Shown piece by piece: positions 36,489 to 47,173 of a stretch of 64,000 nucleotides of DNA. Under the pieces are notes generated by a model. It was not told the DNA's origin. It made no database searches and saw only the letters and a list, made by a program, of their open reading frames with translations. The DNA comes from Erigeron canadensis (taxonomy: Eukaryota > Streptophyta > Magnoliopsida > Asterales > Asteraceae). Position 1 is the first letter of the stretch; each line of letters begins with the position of its first letter. The stretch lies in NCBI RefSeq assembly GCF_010389155.1, contig NC_057767.1, positions 1,302,001 through 1,366,000 of the forward strand. The letters are read 5' to 3'. The translations under genes were made by a program, and so were the position numbers.

Positions 36489-36885
36489 CACCGGTGGCAG
36501 TGGCGTCGCCGGAAAATTGATCGGAATTGAAAGCCTAGGTTTTTGAAAGGGGGGGAATATGTGAAAGTTTGTAGCAAAGTGATAATATGGACAACAACAA
36601 GGATGAACTTGTGTAATTAATTTTGGGAAAGGATGAGTTATGAAGAAGAAATAACTATAGGATAGTTTGTGTTATCTATCTAAATCTTTCTTCCTTTTTC
36701 CTTTTTCTTCTTGAACTTTTTAAAAAATGATACCTTCACATATATAATTTATAGAGATATGTCACTTGGGTCTTGTTTCGAGAAACATTAGGTTTATGTA
36801 TATAGTAGCATATAAAGTTAAAATATTTTTCAGACGTTTATTGTATATAATAATATATAAAATTTATAACGATTTGTCTATTATT
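36489..36885. promoter_or_regulatory. Upstream region of the RRM gene
   Basis: It holds the 5' leader and presumably the promoter (- strand), including a CT/GA-rich stretch (about 36680-36715). No distinct TATA element can be assigned with confidence. The Helitron remnant begins just beyond. Confidence 0.35.
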
Positions 36886-37500
36886 TAAATGATTTTCACA
36901 GATATCAATAACCATGTTTTGTCGCTAATCAAATCCGAAGAGAGGACACGTTCAGATCGTCCATGTGAAACCGAATTACTTGACGCCTATCAACAATCTC
37001 TATATTCACCAAACGTTTTGAATGGATTTAAGATCTTCGACACACCAAACCATAAGTTGCTTTTAAAACATAGTGTACATGTTATGCTCCTTCGAAATAT
37101 AAATCAGTCTAAAGGGTTGTGTAATGGAACAAGATTGCAAGTTGTGCGTATGGCTCCCCATGTCATAGAAGCAAAAATCATCTCAGGTTCAAATGTGAAC
37201 GATGTAGTGTACATATCAAGGATGAATATTACACCATCATACAAACACATACCATTTAGGTTTCAAAGGCGTCAATTTCCTTTAGTTGTTTGCTTTGCCA
37301 TGACCATAAATTAAAGCCAAGGACATTCATTAGCTCAAGTGAGATTGTTTTTACGACGTTCACACATGGTCAACTATATGTTGCTCTTTCACGAGGTTAC
37401 AACCAAATCTGGTTTAAAGGTCCTTATTGTCGATTAAGGTGGAAAAAGTTCAAACAAAACAAGCAATGTCGTGTATAAAGAAGTACTACAAAATGTTTGA
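36886..37500 (+). pseudogene. Helitron Rep/helicase C-terminal fragment (Pif1-like)
   Basis: The reading NHVLSLIKSEERTRSD, then PNHKLLLKHSVHVMLLRNIN, GLCNGTRLQVVRM, PFRFQRRQFPLVVCFAMTIN and THGQLYVALSRG follows the order of the last motifs of the Pif1-like helicase found in Helitrons and related proteins. Within AMTINKSQG the Lys codon is TAA (stop). A frameshift follows before THGQLY, and another near 37420. The Rep domain and the Walker motifs are missing, so only about 200 residues of a much larger protein remain. Confidence 0.85.
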
Positions 37501-37804
37501 CATTTTCACATAATCAAGGCTGGTAATGTTTTCATTTCATAAATGTCTGTTACCTTTGAATGTCTTCATTTTTACCTTATTTTTTTACTTTTCGTACTTT
37601 TATTATCAGTCCATGTTCACTTAGATCCATTGGATATGTAATAAAGTTGGTAGTATTATATGTAATCGACTTGATTTTATGTATTTTCTTCTTCTATGGA
37701 TTGAAACAATCAAATGATGTTAGCCTTTCTAGGATTGTACAGATTCTTTATCGTTTTAGAATTATAATTAGAAAACCTGAATTGAACCCGGGTTAATTAA
37801 CTAG
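36886..37804 (+). mobile_element. 5'-truncated Helitron with helicase remnant and intact 3' end
   Basis: The helicase fragment is followed by about 300 noncoding bases and the terminus GAATTGAACCCGGGTTAATTAACTAG (37779-37804, ends CTAG), then T. This is the position and form expected of a Helitron 3' end. The 5' TC end was not found, so the left boundary given is simply where the coding similarity begins. The terminus is nearly identical to those of the short elements ending at 976 and 7068. Confidence 0.75.
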
Positions 37805-38670
37805 TAATTTCAAAACTCAAAAACTTCTTTATAGCCCAAAACTCTATTTATTTATTTAGGAGTACAATAAAAAAAAAAGTCCATCACCTCTAATAGTGTT
37901 ACACCTGTTACTTTTAAACATTGTTAATTCCATAATATCACATAATAAGGTCTCAAACTTAAATCATACAATACAGAAGATCAGAAGTCTTAAAGCTTTA
38001 TATTATAACTTAAGTACAATCTTAATTTATTTTACACACAACTAATTAAGTCATCATAGCTTCCTTGTAAAACTTTTACACCTTCTCTTTTCCCTTTAAT
38101 GTACCTGCCTTACAGATCCCGAGATACAAGTTTATTTACTAATCAGCCAATGGCCTAATGAGTTCAAGGGTTCATAATATACAATAATATTCTAAAATAA
38201 TATACTGTAAATAACATAAAGAGTTCAAACTGTAGAAAATACATCATGTGGAACTGTACTGTAGCTGTATGATACCGAATAATTTAGTGAGTGAACACTT
38301 TTATCGGTAAAAGCATATATATATCTGTAATAAGTCGGCATCCCAACTAGTCCACATAATTGTGTCATAAAATAACTGTACAAATCTAATCATGCATATA
38401 AAAAAATATAACTGTAATAATTAAATGCATGAAAAGAATTGTATAACATGTATCCCAGTTTATAAAAACTTGAACTCACCTTAATGCTTTGTTAAGATAA
38501 CTTGTCCTATCTAATAGAGATTTTAACTACATATAAAATTTCTCATTTCTATAAATAAACTTATCCTTAAATTATCACCTACTATTTGTTCCTAGTTTGT
38601 CCCATAATAATTCATAATTTATATATATATATATATGATCGTAAGTTGTATTATGCCCAATATGGATTAG
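37805..38670. other. AT-rich intergenic stretch, no gene seen
   Basis: No coding or element ends were recognised apart from a short (TA)n tract near 38620. Confidence 0.4.
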
Positions 38671-38925
38671 AGGAAAGTTATTTTGAGAACTCCTAAAAAA
38701 AAAACCCAGGAACCAATCTGGACCACTCATTTTCTTATATTTTCTCTCCCTTCCATTAAATAAGAAAATTCACCCAAATCATTTAAAATGCTTTATCTCA
38801 CAAACCGTAAATCATTAGACGAAACAAAAAACATGGGTAGTCTTATAATTTCATCCTCTTTCATTAGAGATCCAATTCGATATAATTTTGACGACTTTTT
38901 AATTTTCATTTTTTTTCCCCATCAC

Positions 38926-39009
38926 GTTCATCCTACACATGTGTAGGTTCATCCTACACATGTGTAGGTTCATCCTACACATGTGTAGGTTCATCCTACA
39001 CATGTGTAT
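38926..39009. repeat. 4 x 21-bp array with palindromic CCTACACATGTGTAGG
   Basis: Four head-to-tail copies of GTTCATCCTACACATGTGTAG start at 38926, 38947, 38968 and 38989; the last base of the last copy has changed. Each unit has a 16-bp perfect palindrome. Confidence 0.95.
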
Positions 39010-39059
39010 GATTATTGTTTTCACATGTAAATTAGTAATGAACATATGTACACAACAAT

Positions 39060-39300
39060 GAAGGTCAAGGGCGGAGCCCATCAATCTATGGCAGAGCCAT
39101 GGTGGCCAAGGATGGAGCCCGTCAGTCCATGGCGGAGCCATAGCGGCTAAAGGCGGAGCCCGTTAGGTAGATCACCCCTCACTGGTCACCCCCTATGACC
39201 TATCACCCTCTATGACCTATCACCCTATGACCTATCACCCTCTATGACCTATCACCCTATAACCTATCACCCTCTATGACCTATCACCCCCACTAGCTTT
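39060..39300. repeat. GGCGGAGCC block and CTATGACCTATCACCCT tandem repeats
   Basis: 39068-39162 has several copies of GGCGGAGCC(C/A) with intervening CCATGG-type sequence. 39173-39291 has about six copies of an 18-bp unit CTATGACCTATCACCCTC of slightly variable length. Both are inside the foldback element and both are noncoding. Confidence 0.85.
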
Positions 39301-39656
39301 GGTTTATGAATATCGTTAAGGGCGAAGCCCGTTCCGAATCATAATTTTTGTTCAACCTACACATGTGTAAGTTCAACCTACCCATGTGTAAGTTATGTGT
39401 AACTACAAAAAAAAAACGAAAATTAAAAAGTCGTCAAAAGTATACCGAATTGGATCTCTAATGAAAGAGGACGAAATTTTAAGACTACCCATGTTTTTGG
39501 TTTCGTCTAACGATTTACGGTTTGTGAGTTAGAACATTTTAAATGATTTGGGTGAATTTTATTATTTAAATGAAGAGAGAGAAAGTGGGAAAGAATGTGT
39601 GGTCCAAATTGGTTCCTGAATTTTTTTTTTTTAGGAGTTCTCAAAATAACTCACCC

Positions 39657-40341
39657 CTATATATATATATATATGTATATATACTTCTAATTTATGAAGG
39701 GATAAAGAGCCCATACCCAATAACTATACTATGTAAGACTTATAATGTCCTTTACACACTTGACTCTACACTTCACTTTGGTAAGTCATCTCTAGCTATA
39801 TCACTTTCACCAATTCTAACTACCATTTAAGTGTTGTAGTGAATGTTTCTTACACAAACGGTGGGCAGTTTTAAAGAGAAGATTTTAATCTTGTTTATAA
39901 TGCCTTTTTAAGCCACGTTGCACCCAACTTTTTACATTTAGCTTAGACCGTCAAAGTTTATCTTTATTTTATTCTGTACGACCAAGTAACAAGTTTATCT
40001 TTATTTTACTCTATATTTATCTTTATTACTATGTAGGACCTAGTAAGTAGTACCTTGATTTATCAAAATTATATAACTTTTGATTATTTCTAGTAAAATA
40101 TATATATATATATATATATTCACATAATATAATTATTCAAATAATATAATTAGATACTTTTATCATATCTCAGTACTTTGGGTGTTACAAATAGCTAAAC
40201 GAAGCCCATCACTTCCGAAATTAAAAAAATACATTAGAATATCATTAACGCCGAGGCTAATGAACGGTAGTTTTTTTTGGCTTTTTTCTGTACAACAAAA
40301 ATTAGACATATATATTTGATAGATGAGATAAAAAATGAAAA
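39657..40341. other. AT-rich intergenic stretch
   Basis: Contains (TA)n tracts at about 39657-39672 and 40098-40120. No gene was seen. Confidence 0.45.
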
Positions 40342-40416
40342 ACTGATTTAGTTCAGCTGGATTTGGGCTCTATCTTTGCTATAAAAGGTGTGGGTTCGAG
40401 TCCCCCCAACACCACT
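40342..40416 (+). pseudogene. tRNA-like sequence (A and B boxes only)
   Basis: TAGTTCAGCTGG (40349-40360) fits the A box, and GGGTTCGAGTCC (40392-40403) fits the B box at proper spacing. However, the acceptor arms (ACTGATT and AACACCA) do not pair and the anticodon stem is poor. It is a degenerate tRNA or the head of a tRNA-derived SINE, not a working tRNA. Confidence 0.5.
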
Positions 40417-40434
40417 AAAAATTTCCAACCTTTT

Positions 40435-41445
40435 TAGATATGAACAATTGCATATATACCCAAATTCACCATTTAAATTACAAAAATCCCCAATTAAAAA
40501 TTTTTTCCCAATCTTTTTAGATATGAACAATTGCATATATACCTAAATTCACCATCTAAATTACAAAAATCCCCAATTAAAAATCTAAATTGCAAATATA
40601 CTTTTAAACACACATATTTACCAATTTATATCTATTCCATTAAATAACTTTTATTTCAAGACCATTATACCCTTCTTCAATTTCCACCTAAAACTCTTGT
40701 CACTTTCCAATCCCAATAAAATCAAAACTCACAATTCATTTTGTTCCTTTCGATCTCATCATCATCATAATCAACAACAAAACCATTTGAGTTTAATTCT
40801 CTTTTAATCTCATAATCTGTCAATATAAATAGCAACAAAAACAATTTAGTATAATTCCCCTCAATCTCACCATCATAATCGACTTTTGTAGATACTTTGT
40901 TTTTTGTATAAAAGTAGTATAAAACCCACCAATCTTTGCGTTTGAGCAATCATATCCTCCTCCGCATGCGGTTGTTCAATAGTTGGCACTACTACTCGGT
41001 TGCTGCTCTGGGCTGCACGAAGAGAGACGACGACCGGCTCTCGTTGGTGAGAAAAGCGAGGTAGATATAAAAGAATGTATATATGAAGCTATATATTGGT
41101 GATGATAACACACCTTTTGATTGATTGCAAAAACTTCTATATTATTTGAAAGTATATATTTAGAGCTGAAGATAGATGGTGATGATTCTTAATAATGACT
41201 TTTAATAATGATATAATATTGTTGATTAAGATATCGAGATATGCAACTCAAAGAAAAAAGAAGATGAAAAATCTGTTGTTATAATGTTATGTATGTATAT
41301 ATGTTTGTCATAATTGATGAGTATAATTGTCTAACTAATAAGAAAAACTAAAATTGGGTATATTTGTGATTTAACTTTTTGATTGGGGATATTTGTAATT
41401 TAGATGATGAAATTGGGTATATATGCAATTGTCCCTTTTAGGTAT
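40435..41445. mobile_element. Inverted-repeat element with GAACAATTGCATATATACC ends
   Basis: GAACAATTGCATATATACC at about 40442, and again at about 40527, is inverted at 41417-41435 (GGGTATATATGCAATTGTCC). Both sides are followed by AAATTACAAAAATCCCCAAT or its complement. The left arm is tandemly doubled (about 86 bp). The core (40620-41340) is noncoding. Pieces of the same repeat reappear near 42275-42310 and 43805-43830. Confidence 0.55.
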
Positions 41446-42345
41446 TACATTTTCAACCCTTTAAATTTTATATATATAACCTTGACCTTTTACATTTGAT
41501 GATTTGGTGTAGTAGTTTAGTTCACTTTGTTGAAATTTTTTTTTTTTTGCTTTCTAACATTTTTTACTTTACCAATTCTTTACAATATTTTAGAACTTTT
41601 TGATTTATTTGTTTTCCAATTATTGTTTTTTTTCATAATTTATTTTTTTTTTGCAATTAGACACATATTTCCACTATTAACTAACTTTCTTACATCTAAA
41701 AACTTCCTAGTAAGTACCACAACATGCTTCAAACGTTGGGCGGCACCAGAACTTTCTAGTTTACCAAAAGAAATACAAACTTGAACATTAAATTTTAAAT
41801 GTTGTAACTCTATTTCTTACTCCAGAAGCTATGACATTTTGATCTTTTCTCCTGCAAAATTATCCAATCATAATTAGAAACAATGGAATTAGCATATAAT
41901 TTTTTGAATCCATAGTAATGGAATTAGCATATAATTTGTTAAATAAATATAAATTGAGACTTTCTAAAAGAAGAAAATGAAAAAATTTACTTGGTTGTGA
42001 TTGAGAGCACTATGCCACCATGAGAGAACAATTGAAACAAATTTATCAGAGAACCCATTTAAATAGTAGACAAATCGGCAGGATATTTGGAACCCAATTG
42101 GGAATTGGTATTAGATGAATGGTAGAGGTATTATTGTCTAATTCATATCAAAACATAAGGGAGATAACGGGTGTGATTAGGAAAGAGAATTAGTGAAAAA
42201 TCTTTGTCACGTTTTAAAGCTATTAGGATGATTTTTAGGCTAATTTTTAGGAGGATTAATCATTTTCCAAATTAACATTGGGTATATTTGTTTTTATTTT
42301 CTTAGTTGGGGATTTTTGAAATTATATATATCAATTTAAGTGCCC
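41446..42345. other. AT-rich intergenic stretch between two elements
   Basis: T-rich tracts lie at 41535-41660. A degenerate GGGTATATTTG/GGGGATTTTTGAAATT segment at 42275-42320 belongs to the repeat family at 40435-41445. No gene was seen. Confidence 0.4.
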
Positions 42346-42649
42346 TTAAGGCCTCTCCCTAAGCCTTCGTTGTCACCTTCGTCGACGCCCTTCCACTATC
42401 GACTCCATAGGGAGCAACTCATATGACACCCCCTTTTCGTCCGTCCTTCCAGCGATGAGCATTGACGAAGCAAAGGAGCGTGGCAACGACTAGTTTTTAT
42501 TTTTTTTTTAACAAACGGCTAACTAAGTTTTTTTAAAAGAAACCCTACTAAAAAAATCAACTTTTATTCAACCATTCTCATCTTATTCACTTCTCTTCAC
42601 TCATAAAATTTATACGAAACAACACACACTCTATACATTTTCACTAAAT

Positions 42650-43745
42650 ATGTCGAGTTCCGACGAAGATTCAGTTTCATACATTCGTAAGTATACAATA
42701 GATGCTGAAATGTTAAACACTTTCGTTACTTTAATTGACGAAGAAGAAAAAGAAGCAGAGAGTTCGAGAATGGCAAACAGACCAAAAATACCAAGAAGAA
42801 CAGTACCCAGAAACCATGTGGAAGCCGCTGCACGTTTATATAATCATTACTTTGCCCCGCAACCCGTTTACCCTGCTGATTATTTTAGAAGGCATTTTCA
42901 AATGCCCAAAGAAATATTTCTTCGTATAGTAAACGATATACATTCCTTTAACGCCATACAACCATTACCAAAATACTTTGCATTCTCCCACAACGCTCCA
43001 ACCGACGCCGTGGGTCGCCCGACGTTAAATATTTTTCAAAAATGTTCTTCCGCTATACGCCAACTGGCTTATGCTTCTACTGCCGATCAGTTAGATGAAT
43101 ACCTCAAAATGGGTTCCCAAACGTCTGCCGACCAGTTCAATACACTCGTAGTGACAAAGGACATCTGACGATTATGCTTGAAGCGGTTGCTTCATATGAT
43201 TTGTGGATTTGGCATGCTTACTTTGGATTTCCCGGAACAACGACATCAACGTCCTTAATGAATCTGACTTGTTCGACCAGTTTCTCCAAGATAAAGCTCC
43301 TGCGGTAAATTTCACCCTTAATGGCCAACAGTTTACAAAGGGTTATTATCTAGCTGATGTTATCTATCCAGAATTGGCTACCCTTGTCAAGTCTTTCAAG
43401 TGTCCCATGGACCCTAAGACCAGTAAATTCAAACGCTTCCAAGAGTCTGCAAGAAAAGACGTGGAGCGTGCTTTTGGGGTACTTCAAGGCCGATGGAGAA
43501 TCCTTCAACAGGGTGCGTGTCCATTAAGTATTAACAAAATTAAACGCATCATGTACTCTTGTGTGTTGTTGTACAACATGGTCGTTGAATATAACGAGTG
43601 TGCAATCAGTCCTTTGGATTTGGAGCTAATTCCCGATACGCCGCCAGCACGTTCTTGGGACGAACGTGTTGACATTCATTCACGTATGACAGAGGAGTTA
43701 CGTGATAGGGCGACACACAACTTTTTAAGGCTTCCAATTTCATAA
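42650..43745 (+). pseudogene. PIF/Harbinger transposase (DDE), internally deleted and frameshifted
   Basis: The N-terminal 165 residues, including NHYFAPQPVYPADYFRRHFQ, PKEIFLRIVNDI and ADQFNTLVV, match plant Harbinger (ALP1-like) transposases. At about 43145 the sequence jumps to DKGHLTIMLEAVASYDLWIW, skipping roughly 100 residues that should carry the first catalytic Asp. A frameshift near 43240 separates this from DINVLNESDLFDQFL, GYYLADVIYPELATLVKSF and KFKRFQESARKDVERAFGVL, which contain the conserved C-terminal region. It cannot encode an active enzyme. Confidence 0.9.
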
Positions 43746-43851
43746 AGCTGTTAAATTTTTAATTTTGATGACCAATTTTCTTTTCTTTTACTTTTATTTA
43801 TTATATGGCTTATTTGGGGATATATGTAATTATCCCTAAATAAATATTTAG

Positions 43852-44158
43852 GCTATGTTTGGCACAAACTTTTTAAGAGTTTTTTATGAGCGTTATCTTT
43901 TTGTTTTAAACTAAAAGCTCCTAAAATTCTAAAAACTTTGTTTGGTAAGAAAAGCTTCAAGCTTTTAAACTTAATGAAAAGCTCTATTAGAAAATGGTTT
44001 TCTTCATACTTATCTTATATTTTTAATTAAGCTATAATGACAGTTACCATGTCAAACACCATTAAAAGTAAAAGCTCATGCTTACAGCTTTGATGAAAAG
44101 CTACCGCTTACAACTCTAACTAAAGCTACTAGCTACAACTACTTTTTGCCAAAAATAC
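43852..44158. mobile_element. MITE with TATGTTTGGCA ends
   Basis: CTATGTTTGGCACAAACTTTTT on the left faces AACTACTTTTTGCCAAAAATA on the right. The interior has repeated AAAAGCTT/AAAGCTC motifs in both orientations, as in hAT-type MITEs. No clear target duplication was found. It lies inside the Harbinger element. Confidence 0.5.
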
Positions 44159-44293
44159 CCTTAAAATTTAGACAATTTATAATATGATAGACAAGTAAAA
44201 CGTTATATAAGAAAAGTAGTCGATTGTCATTCAGATAAAAGAATCTCACATGAAAAAACAAACGGGCCTAATTATAAAGTGGGCTAGCATAAT

Positions 44294-45063
44294 TAGGGCT
44301 GTAAACGAACCGAACGAACACGAACGGATAAACGAACATAATGTTGTGTTCACGAACAAATGAACGAACATAATGGCTTGTTCATGTTCGTTCATTTATT
44401 TTCACGAACACAAACGAACGAACACTAATGAACGAACACAAACGAACTACAATGAGCAAACATATAGTTATAACTATTAGAACTGAAATTCAAGATTACA
44501 AAATATCCATTGCCTAAAAGTTTTACGAAATATTCCTACTTATGGTACAAATATATAACATTTATCTATTAAAAAAAGAGGTTTATATCCTTTCGTTTCC
44601 AGAAAAATAGAGTTTTAAGCTTTAAACTTTGAGTCCAATATAACAGGATCATACGGTTTTAATATAAAAGAAGTAATTATATTTAATTCTTTTCATACAT
44701 ATATATGTATATGATATAAAAGAAATGTTTATATTTATAACTACTTTTAGGTATAGTTGATTAGGTATTACCATATTAGTATATTTAAACGAACATTAAC
44801 GAACAAATGTTCACGAACATAAACGAACGAAGTTCACGAACGATTGTTCACGAATATAAATGAACGAACGTTCACGAACAGATTATCGAACGTTCATGAA
44901 CATAAATGAACGAACGAGATCTTTGTTCATGTTCGTTCATTTAACTAAACGAACAAATTTTTGTGTTCATGTTCTTTCATTTAACTAAACGAACGAACAC
45001 GAACGAACTTCCCGCCAAACGGTTCGTGAACTATTCATGAACTGTTGAGTTCATTTAGGCCTA
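44294..45063. mobile_element. Element rich in CGAACGAACA/TGTTCGTTCG repeats, 770 bp (hAT-like)
   Basis: The left end TAGGGCTGTAAACGAAC and the complement of the right end, TAGGCCTAAATGAAC, are similar inverted tips. Dozens of GAACGAACA, CACGAACA and TTCGTTCAT motifs crowd both flanks around a plain AT-rich middle (44450-44770), as in subterminal transposase-binding repeats. No coding capacity and no clear 8-bp duplication are seen. It is nested in the Harbinger element. Confidence 0.6.
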
Positions 45064-45343
45064 TACTTATAATATCCCACTTCTAACACTATTCATCACT
45101 TCTAGACACACCAAGAACACCCCCTCCTTATAACCCCCACTTCTAACCCACTTCTAACACTATGCATCTATTATTTACTTTTAATTTTTCATAAAATTAA
45201 ACAAACACATTTTATTAAAATTAAAACACTTTTTATTATTAAAAAACATTAAAACACTTAAAAATAAAACATAGAACACATTGAAAATTAAAAAAAAACA
45301 TTAAACACATTAAACTAAAAAACAAACAAAAAAAAAACCCAAA

Positions 45344-46469
45344 CTAGATATCCTTAAAATATGGCCCACACTTCTCGAAGAGGTTTTTGCGCGTAGCCCG
45401 TATTTGCTCCAGCTCGTCTTCATCTATGCCGGTGGGGATTGGCTGTTGCAGAAGTGCGAAAGCCGCCCTGACCTTCTTCCGGAAGCGCTCATCCGCTCTC
45501 ACCTGCCGCTCCTCCTTTACTTTCCTCCTATCCTCATCAATTTTTCTGGCCTGCTCTTCTTGCAACATGAGCATTCGATCAAGGGTATGCAAGGCCTGTT
45601 CAGACCCACTCGAACCACCACGGCTAGAAGTGACATCCCAACCACTTGACATTTTCCGGGCAAAATTACGACCCATAAGTCGTCGAATTGGGTCGTCTCC
45701 AAACAACCGCTCTATCGCTGCATCCGGGTTTTGACTCGACTGGCCCAACCCTACAAAATCACCCAAATCAACATACTCACCCACGTCTCTTCTAGGAATA
45801 CTATGATCTTGCCAAAAGGCAGGACAATCTTTCAACACCCCGTAACATGGCTCAAACTGATACCTGGGCGGTCCATGAAACCCCACGTACTCAATGTGAG
45901 CTTGATTGTACACTTGCTTATCATCGGCGCCGCTCTATCGCCCATGCTCTTGCAGCCTCTTCATTATTGCTCCAAACTTCTTAGTGGTACTTTTGATCTT
46001 GTTCCACTTTCCCTGTAACTGGCTTTTATTTCGTTCTCCGGCTAGGGGGTCTTGGTTGTACCATTCGATCACTTTACGCCAAAACATTGTCTCGTCTTGG
46101 CTAATACCAACTTTTGAGTCCTGTGAAGCATGTGTCCACGCCCTCCACAACAATACACACTCGTCCATGGACCACTTCGCCTTCTCAGCTGCAGCCACCC
46201 CTTTTTTTGGTCACTCGCTTGGGTGGTGCAGGAACCTCTTGAACTTCGTCTTCTTCAGCAGATGCGACACTAGTTCGTGCCGGTTGTGAAAAAGTCTCAC
46301 CTACAGGCCTCTGGATGGGCCCACCTGCAGCCTGAAGTGCGTTAAAGTGTTGCAACATCAGGAACTGCTGCCACTGTTCGTTTATCAATGGTGTACCTAA
46401 CAAGCTCGTGAACGATTGGTTCATCGCATCCAAGCTGCTAGACGCCCCCGCCATATTAGATGACGACAT
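45344..46469 (-). pseudogene. PIF/Harbinger ORF1, Myb/SANT-like DNA-binding protein, two frameshifts
   Basis: Three consecutive - strand pieces are collinear. 46469-46185 is an N-terminal Ser/Gln-rich region ending PPKRVTKKRGG. 46198-45935 (KWSMDECVLLWRAWTHASQD, then FWRKVIEWYN and GKWNKIKSTTKKF) is the trihelix/Myb-like domain. 45913-45344 (YQFEPCYGVLKDCPAFW, then a charged coiled-coil EEQARKIDEDRRKVKEERQ) is the C-terminal region seen in ORF1 proteins often annotated 'NAM-associated' or 'glutathione S-transferase T3-like'. A frameshift near 46190 and a stop or frameshift near 45933 separate the pieces. Confidence 0.85.
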
Positions 46470-46970
46470 GGAGGGGGGGGGATCCCATTTGTGAAAAGGG
46501 TCCTAAACCTAGAAGAGAATCAAAATCATCAATCACATTTTGATATTGGGCAGGGTTTTGGTTTATGTTTGTGTTTTGGGTTTGATTTTGGTTTTGGTTT
46601 GCAACATTCTTGTTCTTGAAAGAAATGTGTGTTTTTGAGTAAGAAAATGTAAGATGGAAGTAGAATGCGAAGAAATGATGGTGAATGGTGGTGAAATGGT
46701 GTTATTTAAATAGAAAGGAAAAAAAAAATTTTAAATGGGGGGAGCGGCGCAACACTAGCCGTTGCTAGTTCAAAAAATCCTTTTTTTTTTTTAATTTACG
46801 CATGAAACAAGCGAACCGGGCCCCACTTGCTCTCTCCGACGCGCATTCGATATTGGAAGTAGACACAAGACGCGGCCATTAGATGAGCCCGTGCTACTAA
46901 CGTCGTTGCGTCTTCTGCGTCCAACGCATGGCCGACGGCTTATAAGTATAGGCCTTACAGCCCTAAGCAT

Positions 46971-47082
46971 ATTACAATACTATCAGATTCCTTGAAGGAT
47001 AGATGTGGGCTTGTATTACAATACTATCAGATTCCTTGAAGGATAGATGTGGGCTTGTATTACAATATTATCAGATTCCTTT
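46971..47082. repeat. 44-bp tandem repeat, 2.5 copies, just upstream of the F-box gene
   Basis: ATTACAATACTATCAGATTC recurs at 46971, 47015 and 47059 with an exact 44-bp period. The third copy is partial. It lies between the Harbinger end and the F-box ATG, in the presumed promoter or leader. Confidence 0.95.
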
Positions 47083-47173
47083 CACTGTAAAACCCTAGAA
47101 CGTGTAACACCCAATTATTCATTTCACAAAATAATTTATAGAAAAAAAAAAACCAAAAATCACAATCAAAATA

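Larger units (their letters stand above)
38671..39656. mobile_element. Foldback element with ~240-bp inverted arms and repeat-rich core
   Basis: The left arm, beginning AGTTATTTTGAGAACTCC, is the inverted copy of the right arm ending GGAGTTCTCAAAATAACTCA. The arms extend through CACCCAAATCATTTAAAATG, TCATTAGAGATCCAATTCG and GACGACTTTTTAATTTTC. The core contains a 4 x 21-bp palindromic array, a GC-rich GGCGGAGCC repeat block and an 18-bp-type tandem array. No transposase is present. Its ends resemble the elements at 11395 and 23249. Confidence 0.8.
42349..46954. mobile_element. Defective PIF/Harbinger element, 4.6 kb
   Basis: It holds the two genes typical of the superfamily in convergent orientation: a DDE transposase (42650-43745, +) and a Myb/SANT-like ORF1 (45344-46469, -), both broken. 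The candidate ends are AGGCCTCTCCCTAAGCC on the left and GGCTTATAAGTATAGGCC on the right, imperfect inverted repeats. TTA lies at 42346-42348 and 46955-46957, matching the 3-bp TTA/TAA target preference. Other elements lie inside (43852-44158, 44294-45063). The ends are weaker evidence than the genes. Confidence 0.7.

Noticed and set aside
38899..39141. 80-residue - strand frame with a repeated MCRMNLH motif
   Set aside because: It is a translation of the 21-bp palindromic tandem array in the foldback element, not a conserved repeat protein.
40342..40416. Functional tRNA gene
   Set aside because: A and B boxes are good, but the acceptor arms do not pair and the anticodon stem is poor, so it is listed only as a tRNA-like remnant.
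42650..43745. Domesticated Harbinger-derived host gene (ALP1/HARBI1 type)
   Set aside because: The reading lacks the first catalytic region, is frameshifted, and lies beside its partner ORF1 within transposon ends, so it is a decayed element rather than a host gene.
45387..46289. Long + strand open frames opposite the Harbinger ORF1
   Set aside because: Antisense of the Myb/SANT-like protein, whose - strand reading shows clear family motifs.
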